DNA from: Botryotinia globosa
Lineage: Eukaryota > Ascomycota > Leotiomycetes > Helotiales > Sclerotiniaceae
Reading direction: 5' to 3'
Length of the DNA stretch: 64,000 nt
NCBI GenBank assembly: GCA_014898425.1
Contig: RCSZ01000002.1
Span: 620,001 to 684,000, forward strand
Made by a program: the position numbers and the translations under genes. The notes beneath the pieces are model-generated. The model did not search any database and was not told the origin of the DNA. It was given only the letters and a program-made list of their open reading frames with translations. Below, piece by piece: positions 12,767 to 24,450 of the stretch (positions within the stretch are counted from its first letter, which is position 1; each line of letters starts with the position of its first letter).

Positions 12767-13640
12767 ACAGACTTCACATTCCACATGCATCATTCTTCAT
12801 TCATCATTGGGCTCAAGCTTATGATATCTCTGGGCAAACATCTTGGGCTCACATATGCAGAGAATCCAAAGCGAAGGCATTTGACGGCTTGAATGATTTT
12901 GATAGACGAAAGGGTTTCATTCGCTCTTCTATATCAAAAGCTTCATCGACTGCATTGCATGTATGAAGTACTAGGTATGGATAATGAATGCATTGATGAT
13001 AATCCACCCAAAGGAAAGTACGAGGTCGGCGTGGGAGATATCTTTACTGCCAGTATGTAGTTACATGTACCTCATGTATCTCATACATCTCATACATCTC
13101 ATGTATGTAATAAAATCGGTCTGAACCTGATTTTGAATGTTCCCGGATTCATAGCTGCATGCTTGACCTGCGGTATGCGATATGCCGTACGAATGTACGA
13201 ATGTACGAATGTACAAATGTATGGAGGTATTACCTCGTCTGTAGCTTGAGATGCAGATACCCATATTTTACCTATACACTAGGTACATAACATAGTTCGA
13301 ACGAGAGAGCAAACGAACGGAAGCCAACTTACCTCATTCATATCTTGTTATGGAAAAGAAGTGAAGGAAAAGCAAATACTACATCCATACTATACTCTCT
13401 TTACTCGAAAGGAAACATTCTCACCATATTTCTTTTTTGGCTACCGAGACGAGTCTCTCTGAGAACTGTCTCAAGTTTCGTGGAGATATTACCTACTACC
13501 AGGTAATATCTGCTAGTCCCTCATTCATTCATTCATTCACTCAACTTCTTATATACATCCCAATATTCGACTTATTGGTCTGATAGATCTATTGCATCGC
13601 CACGCTTTCTTCCTTCTCTTCTTCCTCCTATACATACATA

Positions 13641-13790
13641 CATCCATCCATCCATCCATCCATCCATCCTACCATCCATCCACCCATTCATCCATCCGTC
13701 GATTTTCCATCATCTTGTCAATCGATATCAATAGTTCTACGCAGCATCTCAATCAATCAATCAATCAATCAATCAGTCAATCAATCAATC
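13641..13790. repeat. two tetranucleotide tracts, (CATC)n and (AATC)n
   Basis: (CATC)n spans 13641-13668 with degenerate flanks, and (AATC)n with one G variant spans 13747-13790. They lie upstream of ARL8 in a pyrimidine-rich stretch that may be its leader or promoter. Confidence 0.85.
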
Positions 13791-14386
13791 CTGTACATCA
13801 TTTCATCTTCCCACCTGTACTTATCGCCTACCCGCCCGCAACCGCACAATCACTTAAATCGTGCTCTCAATCTTGCAATCATTACCGAAGTGGTTCGTGC
13901 AAGCCTTCTTTTGAGGGGAATCACAAGCGCTACAACCGATTGTGTGCTAAACTTCCCTTCACCGTCACATTGAACCCTTTTCATCCAGAAGAAGAATCTA
14001 TCCGCCATACATATTCCGCTCAACTTCACTCATTCAATCTTGCTTCATTCGCCATTCACTATTTCATGATTGTACAAACCATCAAGTCACTTGGAGATTT
14101 ATTGAAACTGCGAACGAGGTGTACGATATACATTGGGTAGCTATCTGATCATTGGCTTACTTACGGAAAAACGGTCTGCGGCTGCACTGCATCTCTACTT
14201 CTTTTGCCGGCTTCAACCCTGCAATCTTGTATCTTCATCTTGTCCAGAAACCTCACATACCTACCCTATCGTACCTGCGCAGCCTTGCGAATCGACGAAA
14301 TAACATACTCGCCAGCGACAGAGCTCCAGGGCTTCCATCGAAACGATAAATAATTCACATAGGTGTGCAAGAGAGACTGGAACATC

Positions 14387-15310
14387 ATGGCAAGTATATT
14401 CAGAAGAGTGTATGATTGGTTGCTGCGACTTTTCTGGTATGTTTCTTACCATCTGTTTGTTGCCAGAAGACGTCGATCTTGTGCGCACATCTTCATTTTG
14501 ACAGCGACCCTCCACACGGAGTCATTTCAATAAGGTTTTCTGCTCTCCATCAACTAACCTTGTGATCTGCCGTTTAGGGCTACGGAAATGGACATTACGA
14601 TGATCGGTTTGCAAAATGCTGGAAAGACATCTTTGTTAAGGGTACTAGCGGTAAGCTCTAATTCCACTCACCATTTCTTTCCGTGTCGAACCTTTACTTT
14701 GGCGGAAATGCTGATGGTGGTGTTAATGTGCAGGGCGGAGAATTTACACTTGAGTACGATGATTCCTTTCCTTCACAGCCAAGACAAGATACATGTACCT
14801 TCCTATCACGGCCTTCATTTCATCGAAGCGGGGTTCGCATATTCGTAGACCCCACGTTGCGCAACCGCTCCAAGCTGACCACATTTTACTTTCCCTCGCA
14901 GCTCCATTCCTACCGTTGGTTTTAATATGAAGCGTGTCCAGAAAGGGCATGTCACTCTCAAATGTTGGGATTTAGGCGGACAACCCCGCTTTCGTTCCAT
15001 GTGGGAGCGATATTGTCGCGGTGTAAATGCTATTGTGTTTATTGTCGACTCTGCCGATCCTGATGCCTTACCAATCGCTAAAGATGAGCTTCATTTGCTT
15101 TTAGAAAAACCCGTCTTGCAAGGGATCCCTCTTTTGGTATTGGGAAATAAATCTGATTTGGAAAACAAGTTGAGTGTGGACGAGTTGATTGAGAGGTTAG
15201 ATTTAAAGAGCGTAGGACATAGAGAGGTGAGCTGTTATGGGATCAGTGCTAAGGAGGAGACGAACTTGGATGCCGTTTTGCAATGGCTGGTTGCAAGGGC
15301 GAATAAGTAG
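14387..15310 (+). CDS. ARL8: ADP-ribosylation factor-like small GTPase ARL8, 4 exons with a 20-nt microexon
   Basis: Exons 14387-14436, 14578-14650, 14734-14753 and 14902-15310 join in phase to give 183 aa, close to animal ARL8 (186). The N-terminus [17 protein letters not shown] is an amphipathic helix without the Gly2 myristoylation site of ordinary ARFs, as in ARL8. Nucleotide-binding motifs are complete: P-loop G27LQNAGKT34, switch I T52 in SIPTVGFN, switch [18 protein letters not shown] (the [10 protein letters not shown] block is ARL8-specific), N130-K-S-D133, and S163-A-K. ARL8 recruits effectors to lysosomes/vacuoles and controls their movement; in filamentous fungi the same is expected but is inference. 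The third exon codes only for about GGEFTL, yet it is needed for phase and for the conserved link between the P-loop helix and switch I. Confidence 0.93.
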
Positions 15311-17379
15311 AGTGCACATGGAGGGTGGATGATGGATCATCAAAGAACAAGTAAATCTTGTCGTGAAGTTTGGATGGAGTATTGCGGGTACGAGTTCTCC
15401 GGATATTAACGATGATTAACGACATGAAATGGCGAAAAGATGGGATGATAAATGATCGAACTTCGAAAAGGGTCTTCGCGGACCACGAATATATCTCCTC
15501 AGCCCACAGCAACCAATTCTAATTATTTTCAAATTCTTCCTTCTCGATCGGCGAGGATCCCTTCGACTTCTAGTTTTCGATTTGCTGTGAGCCGAACAGC
15601 GAGACAGAAATGTATCAAATTTCCTTGTATTCTTCTGGGTAGGATGCGCCATGTCTGCAACGATGAGACGACTTTACGACCCTCTGCTTTATTGTTGGAT
15701 TGCTAGGATCGACATCCAGCGTGTTGCATGGTGCCAGTTGGTAAATGAGGTAGTGGCACCCGTGTGTTGAAATAATCGGAGAAGGACCATTGTATTTAAA
15801 ACATTCATATTTTGCGCTTCCATGCCCAGTCGTATTTCCCATGAGTGCTCTGCGTTTTTTCATTTCCCAAAATATATATATTTATACGTTTATCTTTCAT
15901 GCGATCGTCCTGAAGTGTAGATTGTAGGATTTCCGGAAAGTCTTCAGGCGTTTTACGTATGCGGTTTGTCTTCGACGGTACGTTAGGGCAATGTCGCGTC
16001 TTAGCAATGGTAGAACGAGGTAATGGATGACGATGAATCATGTGTGTTGGAAACCCGTGTCTGTCAGAAACCCGTTCGAGCGAAGATTGGCTTGCTGTCA
16101 ACTGCATATGCGCTGTCAACTCGTGTAGCATTTGTCCACGGTGAAATATTCCCAATGCTCAGCTAATTCCAAAGTTTTATTCAAAGTTCTCATGATGAGA
16201 CTTTGTTCAAAGATTCATAGATGCGCGCGTCTCCTTCTTAACCAATTTCGTGACCGGATGCCCTCCACCCATAAAGTACTCTGAGGCTCGAGTCGAGTTG
16301 GCCAAAACATCGAATATGGTGGGAAGGAGTTTGAGACGAACACGAATGTTCATCAGGGCGGATTGGGTGTCTCACCCGCATTTTATCATTCGTATCAATT
16401 TCTCGGCGCATCGTATGTGATGTGTATAGCAATAGTAATAGCAATCATGGGTGGATTCTCGGGAGCTTTTCAATGGGCTAGAATGGTGAGTGGGTGATGG
16501 GAAAGACATCGAGTTTGCCCTGGACAATTGGAATTGACGGGGAAAGCTTCGAGGGAGGAAGGGAGGGAGGGAAGAAAAGAGATAACAGAGGAGAGGGACC
16601 GTCAGGCATTTCATACAATAATGCTTAGAGATGCATCGCGCATGCTTCGCTGGCAGCCCTTAATTCTCAGAAAAGCACAGTCCGCACGTTTGATGCGTTG
16701 GCACCGGGCATGGATAGCCCATGGCTTGCAGGAATGGAGGATAGATGAGTGGGTGTGATTGGATGGATTGGCGAGAGGGGGGTGTGATGGAAGAAAAAGA
16801 ATCGCAGAGACAATTGGGAACTTGGGAGGAAGGGAATTGGAAATTGTGAGCGAGGCTGGATGGGATGGATGGGATGGATGGGATGGATGGGATGAATGGG
16901 ATCATGGATGGATGCAAGGTCTCTCTAATTATTGATTGATAGTCGTATATATATACCTAGTATGTAGATGGCTGGAATTGATATATAATAATCAAGTCAA
17001 GGGAGATGAAGCAATCGATTACCATCTACCTGGGGTAGGTATCTGTATAAAAGCTAGATATATGTAATATATCTATTTACTAATTAGGTATCTACCCAAC
17101 CCTCACTTCAATCAGTGTAACTTTACCTCCCTTCTCTCGTGATCCGGAATGTTCGGGAATGTGATTATGTGATCAACACCGAGAGAGAATGTAAATTATG
17201 TCATGATACAATATTTCGTATTGATTAGGGTTGTATATCCGTACACATGCAATATATACTTTGTATATAATATATATAAATATATATATATGTATGTATA
17301 TATATATATATCATATATCTATCCATCTATCAAATTCATTCCGAGTCCCGAGTCCCGAGTCCCGAGTTTGACTTGGTTT

Positions 17380-17484
17380 TTCAACATAGCCTCGTTTCTC
17401 TCACCAGTGACCAATTCAACATAGCCTCGTTTCTCTCACCAGTGACCAATTCAACATAGCCTCGTTTCTCTCACCAGTGACCAA
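17380..17484. repeat. exact 35-bp triplication upstream of the RCR-type gene
   Basis: Three identical 35-bp copies (17380-17414, 17415-17449, 17450-17484), each starting TTCAACATAGCC and ending CAGTGACCAA. They lie 290-394 bp upstream of the proposed start at 17774, in the likely promoter or leader. Confidence 0.95.
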
Positions 17485-17562
17485 ACACCAGATATGTCTC
17501 TTGGCTATTGATTTCCTCTCTTCAATATCTCTCTCACACACATCCATATCATATTAAAGATA

Positions 17563-17598
17563 TCAGACTCTCAGACTCTCAGACTCTCAGACTCTCAG
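17563..17598. repeat. 8-bp repeat (CAGACTCT)
   Basis: About four and a half tandem copies, directly followed by a C/T-rich tract with CCTCCATCC/CCTCCGTCC repeats. The region is pyrimidine-rich on the sense strand, as often seen near fungal transcription starts. Confidence 0.85.
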
Positions 17599-17773
17599 CC
17601 CCCCGTCCCCCGTCCTCCATCCTCCATCCTCCGTCCTCCGTCGCCTCGTATCCTCTTTGCCACGATAAGGATTTCAATCTCATATAAGAAAATTTCCCTC
17701 GAGCTCTCTTCCTTGTAATACCTGCTGTGCCAAACCTAATAAAACCAGCTGAATATTACATACCAACGAAATC

Positions 17774-18810
17774 ATGGCTGTGCTCGTGCAGATGATTGCC
17801 AAGAGGCAAAGCAATAACTTTGATGATGATGATGATATTGATATTGATAATAAGTAAGTCAGTCTATTTCCTATTTCCTATTTCCTTATTTTTTTTAACC
17901 TTTCTTCTTCTTACCCAACCCAACCTCTCTCGATATTTCTTTGTTGTCGTCTGTGAGCTATGATGTTCGCGAAATACGATTAACTTTCACAATAACTTCA
18001 CTTCTCTCTTGTTCCACACACACACACACACACACACAAACAAATACACAACCTCTGTTATTCTCAATCATTTATTGCATCGAGCAATATTCAGATATCC
18101 AGATATTTACATAATCATACTTCAACTTGTTTACAATTCTTCAACACCTCCTCGCAATACGCAGTACCTACTACCAACAGAAGAGATCCTAGTGACTAAA
18201 CTAATACAATGACTTACAGCTGCGATAGCTATGGAAACTGCTATTCGACATGGGGCAGTTGGGGACGATGGGTTGTGCTAGTTCTCATAATTCTTGCCTT
18301 TGTTCTTCTGGCTTTCGGTGTATCGTAAGTTACTATTATTTCCAATATGCTTCACTGGCACCGTTTGGATTGTCACTATCTATCGAGCTCATATATGGCT
18401 CGCCATATCACATCCCTTCCTTCAACATTCTCACTTCCAACCCACTAACACATACCACCAGATGCATCAACTCCCGTCGTCGTCGTCGTCAAGGAGTTCA
18501 GCCAATGTATGGTACAGGTTGGATGGCCAAGCCACCTCCATACGGTCATTACAACAACCAGCCCGGAGCTTATAACTATGGTCCCCCTCCACCCATGTAT
18601 ACTCCAAATGGACAGATTCCACCACAACAAACGGGCAACACTTTTAATAGTAATGATGGATATTACGGACATCATGGTCAACATGGTCAACCAGATATCG
18701 AATTGCAACAACCACCCAATGCCTACACGAGAGGCGGAGATGATGTTTACCAAGCACCAATGGGTCCACCACCTACAAAACACACCGAGGGAGATGGAAT
18801 CATTCGATAA
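17774..18810 (+). CDS. RCR-type (Congo red resistance / chitin regulation) membrane protein, 3 exons
   Basis: Exons 17774-17853, 18220-18324 and 18462-18810 join in phase to give 177 aa. The protein has a short acidic N-terminus with five Asp residues, a Cys-containing segment (C28, C34) rich in Tyr/Trp/Gly, one membrane helix (about 44-62, WVVLVLIILAFVLLAFG), five Arg (67-71) that mark the cytosolic side, and a Pro/Gln/Tyr-rich tail. The tail has PPPY (86-89) and PPMY (105-108), PPxY motifs that bind WW domains of Nedd4/Rsp5 ubiquitin ligases. This layout matches the RCR family (yeast Rcr1/Rcr2), which influences chitin deposition and sorting of plasma-membrane proteins. The first exon is joined by a 366-bp intron, longer than the others; a fallback model starts at ATG 18209 with the same downstream exons. 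The Arg run is coded by (CGT)5, a coding microsatellite. Confidence 0.78.
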
Positions 18811-19839
18811 ACTCTGATTAGATGAAAATTAGACGTTGGTTGTTTAGGGAAGTCCGGGTGAGGGGGGCACTTCGCTTGCGCAATGGTGAAGCGATTGGTG
18901 GGGATTGCAATTGTCACGGCGCGATGTAATGCGTTACAACGATGGACAAGTGGAAGTGACACAATATGGCGGCGATGATGAAAAGAAGTAAAGAATGATG
19001 GATTGGAATTAGTCGTTCAAGATCACATTGATGTCAGTTTGGGTTCAGGTTGGCTTTGGTGCTAGGTAATCTGTCAAGAAAGGAGTTTGGAACGGGTCTT
19101 ACCAGTTTGGAGGTTTCCTATCAATCAATGGTAATGAATCAATGCATATGTCAGGGATGAATGGATTGGAAATGGTCAATAAACAGAAATACACGAGTTA
19201 TCATATTCATGTTGCAAGTATGTGTTGTATTGTTTGCGTGATATAGAACGGGATCTTAATTGTGATATTTAGCTTTGGAATGTATGATATGTATATGTCT
19301 CTTGCGAGAAGGAAGATATCAAGAAGATGTAGGTGAGATGTCTGAAAATGAGATACTCGAGTCTCTGCTACTAGAGGTGATTACAGTGCAAGATGTTGGG
19401 TGAGGTAAGAAAGCGTGTATTGTCTGGTGTCTGGTGTTGTGTGTTTTTATTCAATGCTATGCGATGTGTTTCGTTTCGTTTCGTTTCGTTCTCCTATCTT
19501 TAAACGAGTTCTATTGATTTTGATTTTTACTACATATCCCATGGTATAGTCCCTTTCCCTCTCCCCGATCCAAATGTATCACAAAGCATTTGCTTACACC
19601 TTAACCAGTCACCATACATCGTGCTCATTGGCCTGTTTACTCTCATATCAAGATTCCGCAGGTCACATTCGGAAATTTGTCGTACCGCGATTCGATCTCG
19701 AAAGTGTGTTTTGTGGAACGAAGGAATGAGATGGGTGATATAATTTTGGTGTTTGTGGTTTTGATGTTTAGTTGGTTGTTTTTTCTTGTGGAGATGGGGA
19801 AATAGAGATGGGGGTTTGGTTGTATGTTTGAGGAGGAAA
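18811..19839. other. region downstream of the RCR-type gene, no gene seen
   Basis: The first few hundred bases are probably the 3' untranslated region. Composition is normal until about 19,700, where T-rich then A/T-rich sequence begins. A (GTTTC)n tract lies near 19,470-19,490. No coding region is supported. Confidence 0.45.
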
Positions 19840-21320
19840 TGATAATGGATTATAATACTATAGTTTATTTTGATATTGAACTTTCTTGAATTAAATAAAA
19901 TAAATATTTAGTATAAATAAAAATTAATTTAGTTGATATAAAAATTTATAAAAAAATTGAAAAAAAAAGATTTTGTTATATATTCAAAATGGAAATAATA
20001 ATATATTGTAATTTTAAAATTTGTTTTTAAATTTAAAATTTCTAAATTTATTTAAAAAAAATTTATAGGATTAAATTAAGCAATTGATTTTTTGAGATAC
20101 AGAAATAGAAAGTTTTATTATATATTTAAAAAAGAAATAATAATAAATTGTAATATTATAGTTTATTTTGAAACTAAATTCTTTTAAATTGAATAAAATA
20201 AGATATTTTATATAAGAAAATATAATCTTTGATTTTGTTAATATAAAAATATAATTTTCAATTTTTTGGAAAATAAAAAAAAGTGAGATAAAGATTTTGT
20301 TATATATTTAAAAACAAAATAATAATAGATTAGAATTATATAATTTGTTTTTAAAATTGAACTTTTTAAATCTATTTAAAATATATAGAATTAAAATAAA
20401 CAATTGATCTTTTAAGATAAAGAAATGAAAAGTTTTATTATATATTTGAGGAGGAAAGAGTAATGAATTATAATACTATAATTTGTTTTTGATATTAAGA
20501 TATCTAATTTCATTTGGGAATACAGCAAGACAGCACCTGACCTGGTTCTTGAAAGTGAGAAAGTGGGAGTTTTGTTGCATATCTAGGGGAAAAGATAGAT
20601 ATTCTGTAACGCTACAGTTTGTTTTCAAACTCGAAGTTTCTAGATTCAAATCTATAACAAGACCGAGCTGAGCACCTTAACTGATTCTTTTACATAAAGA
20701 AATGGGAGTTTTGTTGCATATCTCAAAATCTTTGCAAGAAGAGGTTTCAATAAGAGGTTTCAATAAGAGGTTTCAATCGATCTGGATTTGAGCCCCTCAA
20801 AAGTCTAGTCTACTAGATATGCAACAAAAGTCTAGTCTACTAGATATGCAACAAAACTCAAGATAACTGGCACCTGACCTGGTTCTTGGAAGTGAGAAAG
20901 TGGGAGTTTTGTTGCATATCTCAGAATCGTTTGTTGAAGAGCTTCGATCGATTTGGGTGTGGACCCTTCAGATGGTATACCAAGTAGTTTTCCAGATATA
21001 TAATAAAACTTGTAATCATTGAAAGAAGAGGTCTTGATCAATTTGGATTTGAGCCTCTTGCTCAGTCAAGTAAAGTCTTTCAGATCTGCAACGAAACTTC
21101 TCAACTCTACTTTGAAATTAGGTTAGGTGTTCAGTCTTGTTGCATATCTCAAAGTCGTTGCAAGAAGAGATCTCAAGCGATTTGCATTTGGGCCCTTCGG
21201 ACAATACACTCTTTCAGATCTGCAACAAAACTCAAACGGTTACAGTTGAGGGAGGTTTCAATCCAAATGGATTGGAACCGCTCAGTAACAAAGTCTTTCA
21301 GATATGCAACAAAACTTGTA
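19840..21320. repeat. tandem array of ~140-235 bp units, strongly RIP-mutated at the left end
   Basis: A conserved core, AGTTTTGTTGCATATCT, recurs near 20,569, 20,707, 20,906 and (in part) 21,141. In the left part the same position reads AGTTTTATTATATATTT or GATTTTGTTATATATT (near 19,970, 20,113, 20,295 and 20,433), differing by C-to-T and G-to-A changes only. Spacings are about 135-235 bp. Most right-hand units end in the inverse of the core (AGATATGCAACAAAACT). Further shared blocks are ACCTGACCTGGTTCTTG before two units and AAGAGGTTTCAATCGAT inside. Small internal duplications occur: a 13-bp unit three times near 20,740-20,780, and a ~30-bp block twice near 20,800-20,855. No coding capacity is retained. 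Confidence 0.75.
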
Positions 21321-21359
21321 CTGGTGAACACTCTTTTAGTTTTGGCCACCCGATTGGAT

Positions 21360-23510
21360 AATAGACCGCAATAGTTCCGAAGCGCAACGGAGTGAGAAGA
21401 GAGAAGTGAACTTAGAGGCGTGTTGAATACAGTGGTTTTGAGGTCGGGAGCAGGTAGGAGCAATGTAAAGCTGGAGGAAGTTGTGTGAATTAGAAAGGTG
21501 AAAGGAAGGAGGTAGACTCGAACGTCTGGAATGGTTGAAGATTAGAGAATAAAGGGACAGGCATTAGGATAATTTGGCCATATGACTCTGACTGATAACC
21601 CAGTAGACAGAAACGATAGATAGTTAATGAGGGAATCCAGTACAGGTCATATGTGCTTTAACTCTTAGACCTGCGAATGCTTGATAGAGGCTTTGGGGAC
21701 ATAAGACTGCAAAACTAAGCTCAAAAATCCGGAATACATCAAGTTTTTGAAACATGAGCGGTCAAAGTTGAGCAGCCTAATCTCCATGTAGTTTGCGAAG
21801 TGCTGCCAAATGACAACTTCGAAGAATCTCATAACTGATAGCATACTAGAGATTTCTCGAATTGCTAATCCTATACTGTAATTGCCCTTGAGAACCAGAC
21901 AACTGAGAAGATAGATTAAGGTGAGAACATTCCCAGAAATGTGATTATCTGATTTGAGCTTGGGTTCTGGTGACCAGCTTGTATACCAAACACATAAATA
22001 GATATCGCACAACTTTCTCTATCAAAATATCAATACGGCTTCCTTGTCAGATATTTAATAACAGTCTATGTGCAGTGTGAATATGAGATGGCAGAGATAA
22101 AACCTCGTATTGCGCTTCCCCGGGCATACAGTAACTGTTCGAAAGCAATTGTTACTTAAAATTCTGTGCGAATCGAACCTAAGTATTTACCCTGAAAGAC
22201 TACCTTGAAGCAGATTGTAAGCATTCAAACACTACTTTCTCATCATAATAATGGTGGAATGAGAATACATGTATAGTGTTTGGATGTAATGGCGAAATAG
22301 AATTCCTCAAATTCTCGAAATGACCACACTTCTAAATTTTCATTCGGGAAGAGTGAAGTAGCTCAACTTCAGAATGGTCACTTTGAATCAAGACAAGGTG
22401 TAATCTGAAATGATAAACACTTACTCCGTAAATGTGATACAGTAACACAGTTCAGATGGAGGAAACCAGGTTCTTCAATGACAATATCTTCTCATGCCAA
22501 GCAGAACTTGCCTGACAGTTTGTGTACTAGCATAAACCATCTGATCTCAAAATTTGGCGCAACTGCCCACAGCCTTGGAAGTTGCCTTACCAACAAGAGT
22601 GCAGAGGAGATAGAACAGGGTAGTGAATAAACATTCAGCCATTCTTCAAATGCTAACTAGCAGCACTCAATACTCTCAAGCTCCAGGCAAACCAAGGAGG
22701 CTTATAGTGTGAATTTAGAATTACTTGGCTCTCGATGACAAGAGTGCTCTTGGAGTCTTATTCCCCGAGGTCATGGATCTCGGAGTTCTCATTGGCAAGT
22801 AAACAGAAATAAGCTTCAATAGTACCTTTATAGAAGTACGTCCAAGATGACAATATTGCGCGAAAAATCGATTCCCATCATCACTTCCAATTCCGCATGA
22901 ACGTCGATTGAATACTCAGGACTGTTGACTCTGACCAGGAGACGAAAGCACGAGAATGAAATACAGACTTCATAGCCGTGTCAAGCCTTGGGTGCAAGCT
23001 AGTTGTATCTGCGACAGTAAGGCAGTCCCTATACCCTGTATTACCACGCCACGACAACAACCATTTGACAGCTCAGCCTCAAGTTCTTGAATAGCATAAC
23101 CAGTAAGGGGACTTTTGACAATTAAAATGCCGGGCGGCATTCGCTGTGTCTATTTTGGGTGCTATTCGTATTTATACGATGACGAATGAACATTCCCTCA
23201 TGATCTCTACAACAACAAGAAGGATGGAATGAACAGGTCGCCAAATTTTCTCTCGAAACATCATTTGATAACTGCGCCTCGATTCACTTCGAGCTTGCGA
23301 ACCAACCAATATTCCGAAGAGCACGTGATTGATCAGCCACCAGTGCCATGGCGCCAAGGTCGGGAAAAGGCACATGAAAATTCTAACCCCTGACATTAGT
23401 GGAGTGGAGTGCGTGCTGGAGTAATAAAGTGGGTACAATGCCCGATTGTCTCATTTCGATTGCGATTGAAGGAGATAATTTATCTCATCCTCAGACCACA
23501 CAGTGATTAC
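21360..23510. other. unique-looking DNA of normal composition, no gene recognised
   Basis: About 2.1 kb of ordinary GC content between two AT-rich islands. Open frames up to 115 codons exist (for example minus 22012-21665, minus 23438-23172), but none has recognisable motifs, a convincing start context or splice pattern. It could hold a decayed gene or a non-coding transcript; the sequence does not decide. Confidence 0.4.
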
Positions 23511-24450
23511 ATAATTAAATAGGCTTTTTGGCCTTGATTTCGAGGCAGGGCTTTTCGAAGCTTTATTATTATAAGATTTGAAACAATTTGATTCCAACTT
23601 TAGTATGAATCCCAATAATTTATGATTTTTAAATTTTTCAATTAAATATTTTAAATCATTCAATTATTATATCACTTTAATACAGATTCATTTTATAAAG
23701 ATGAATTTTCTCATTATTTTAATATATTTATTATTATTATAACTCTATTTTATTATATATAAATATAACATTAAAAATTAAAAATAATAATTTTAAATCC
23801 CAATATTTTAATAAAATAAATACCCACCTTTTTCAAAATCAATTATTATTATCATTCTAATTAAATATATATATATTCTAAAAATTCTATTATCCACCTT
23901 ATCCTCTTTATATAAATAGAATTCTAAATAATAAAGATTATTATTAATTTCAAAAAAATTGAATACTCTTAATTTCAAAATTCAATCTTCATTTGAAATC
24001 CAAATACCTTAAACTTAAAGCATTCAATTCAATTTCAATCTCTATCAATAATATAATCCCAATACTATTGATTCAATTGAAATAAAAACTTACAATATAT
24101 TCAATTCAATAAAACAATTCGAATAATACTATTCTTAATATTAATATTAATAAAATAAAGTTATTAAAAATAATTTATTTAATTTCAAAAAAATTCTTCC
24201 AAACTATCCTATATTATCACTACAATTTTAATCAATTCAATACAAATTCAAATAATAATATCAATTGAATTTTTTTAAAAATTCTAATCAGTTTTTCAAT
24301 AAATAATAATTGAAAAAGTAAAATATATTATTAAAATACTCTCATCAAATAGATTCAATTCCTCACCAAAAATATAACCAAAAACTCTCAAACTCTCAAG
24401 GAAATAAACACCCCCCAATCCCTTATTAACTGAAAAGAATTTGATTATTA
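23510..24450. repeat. AT-rich island, probably RIP-mutated repeat relic
   Basis: Composition falls abruptly to nearly pure A/T with stops in all frames for about 0.9 kb and then returns to normal. This is the usual look of a single repeat copy after RIP in an otherwise genic arm. I could not identify its source. Confidence 0.55.

Larger units (their letters stand above)
12306..14386. promoter_or_regulatory. divergent region between RPA135 and ARL8, rich in simple repeats
   Basis: This 2.08-kb interval separates two head-to-head housekeeping genes and should hold both promoters and 5' leaders. No further gene is supported; the 182-codon open frame at 13592-14140 is a run through CATC and AATC repeats. 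It holds a 9-bp minisatellite (12670-12766), an 8-bp GAATGTAC repeat (13190-13223), (CATC)n at 13641-13668 and (AATC)n at 13747-13790. Confidence 0.55.
15311..17773. other. long intergenic region between ARL8 and the RCR-type gene
   Basis: No gene is supported in this 2.46-kb interval. The longest open frames (for example minus 16155-15805) have no recognisable motifs and no splice context. The right third becomes rich in microsatellites: GGGATGGAT at 16860-16895, a TA-rich tract at 17260-17320, a 7-bp CGAGTCC repeat at 17341-17367, the 35-bp triplication at 17380-17484, and an 8-bp repeat at 17563-17598. Confidence 0.5.

Noticed and set aside
13592..14140. 182-codon open frame upstream of ARL8
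   Set aside because: It runs through (CATC)n and (AATC)n microsatellites, giving His/Pro/Ser and Asn/Gln/Ser runs, has no motifs, and lies in the likely leader/promoter of ARL8.
21665..22012. 115-codon minus-strand open frame in the region between AT islands
   Set aside because: No recognisable motif, no splice context and no supporting composition change; kept only as part of an unassigned region.
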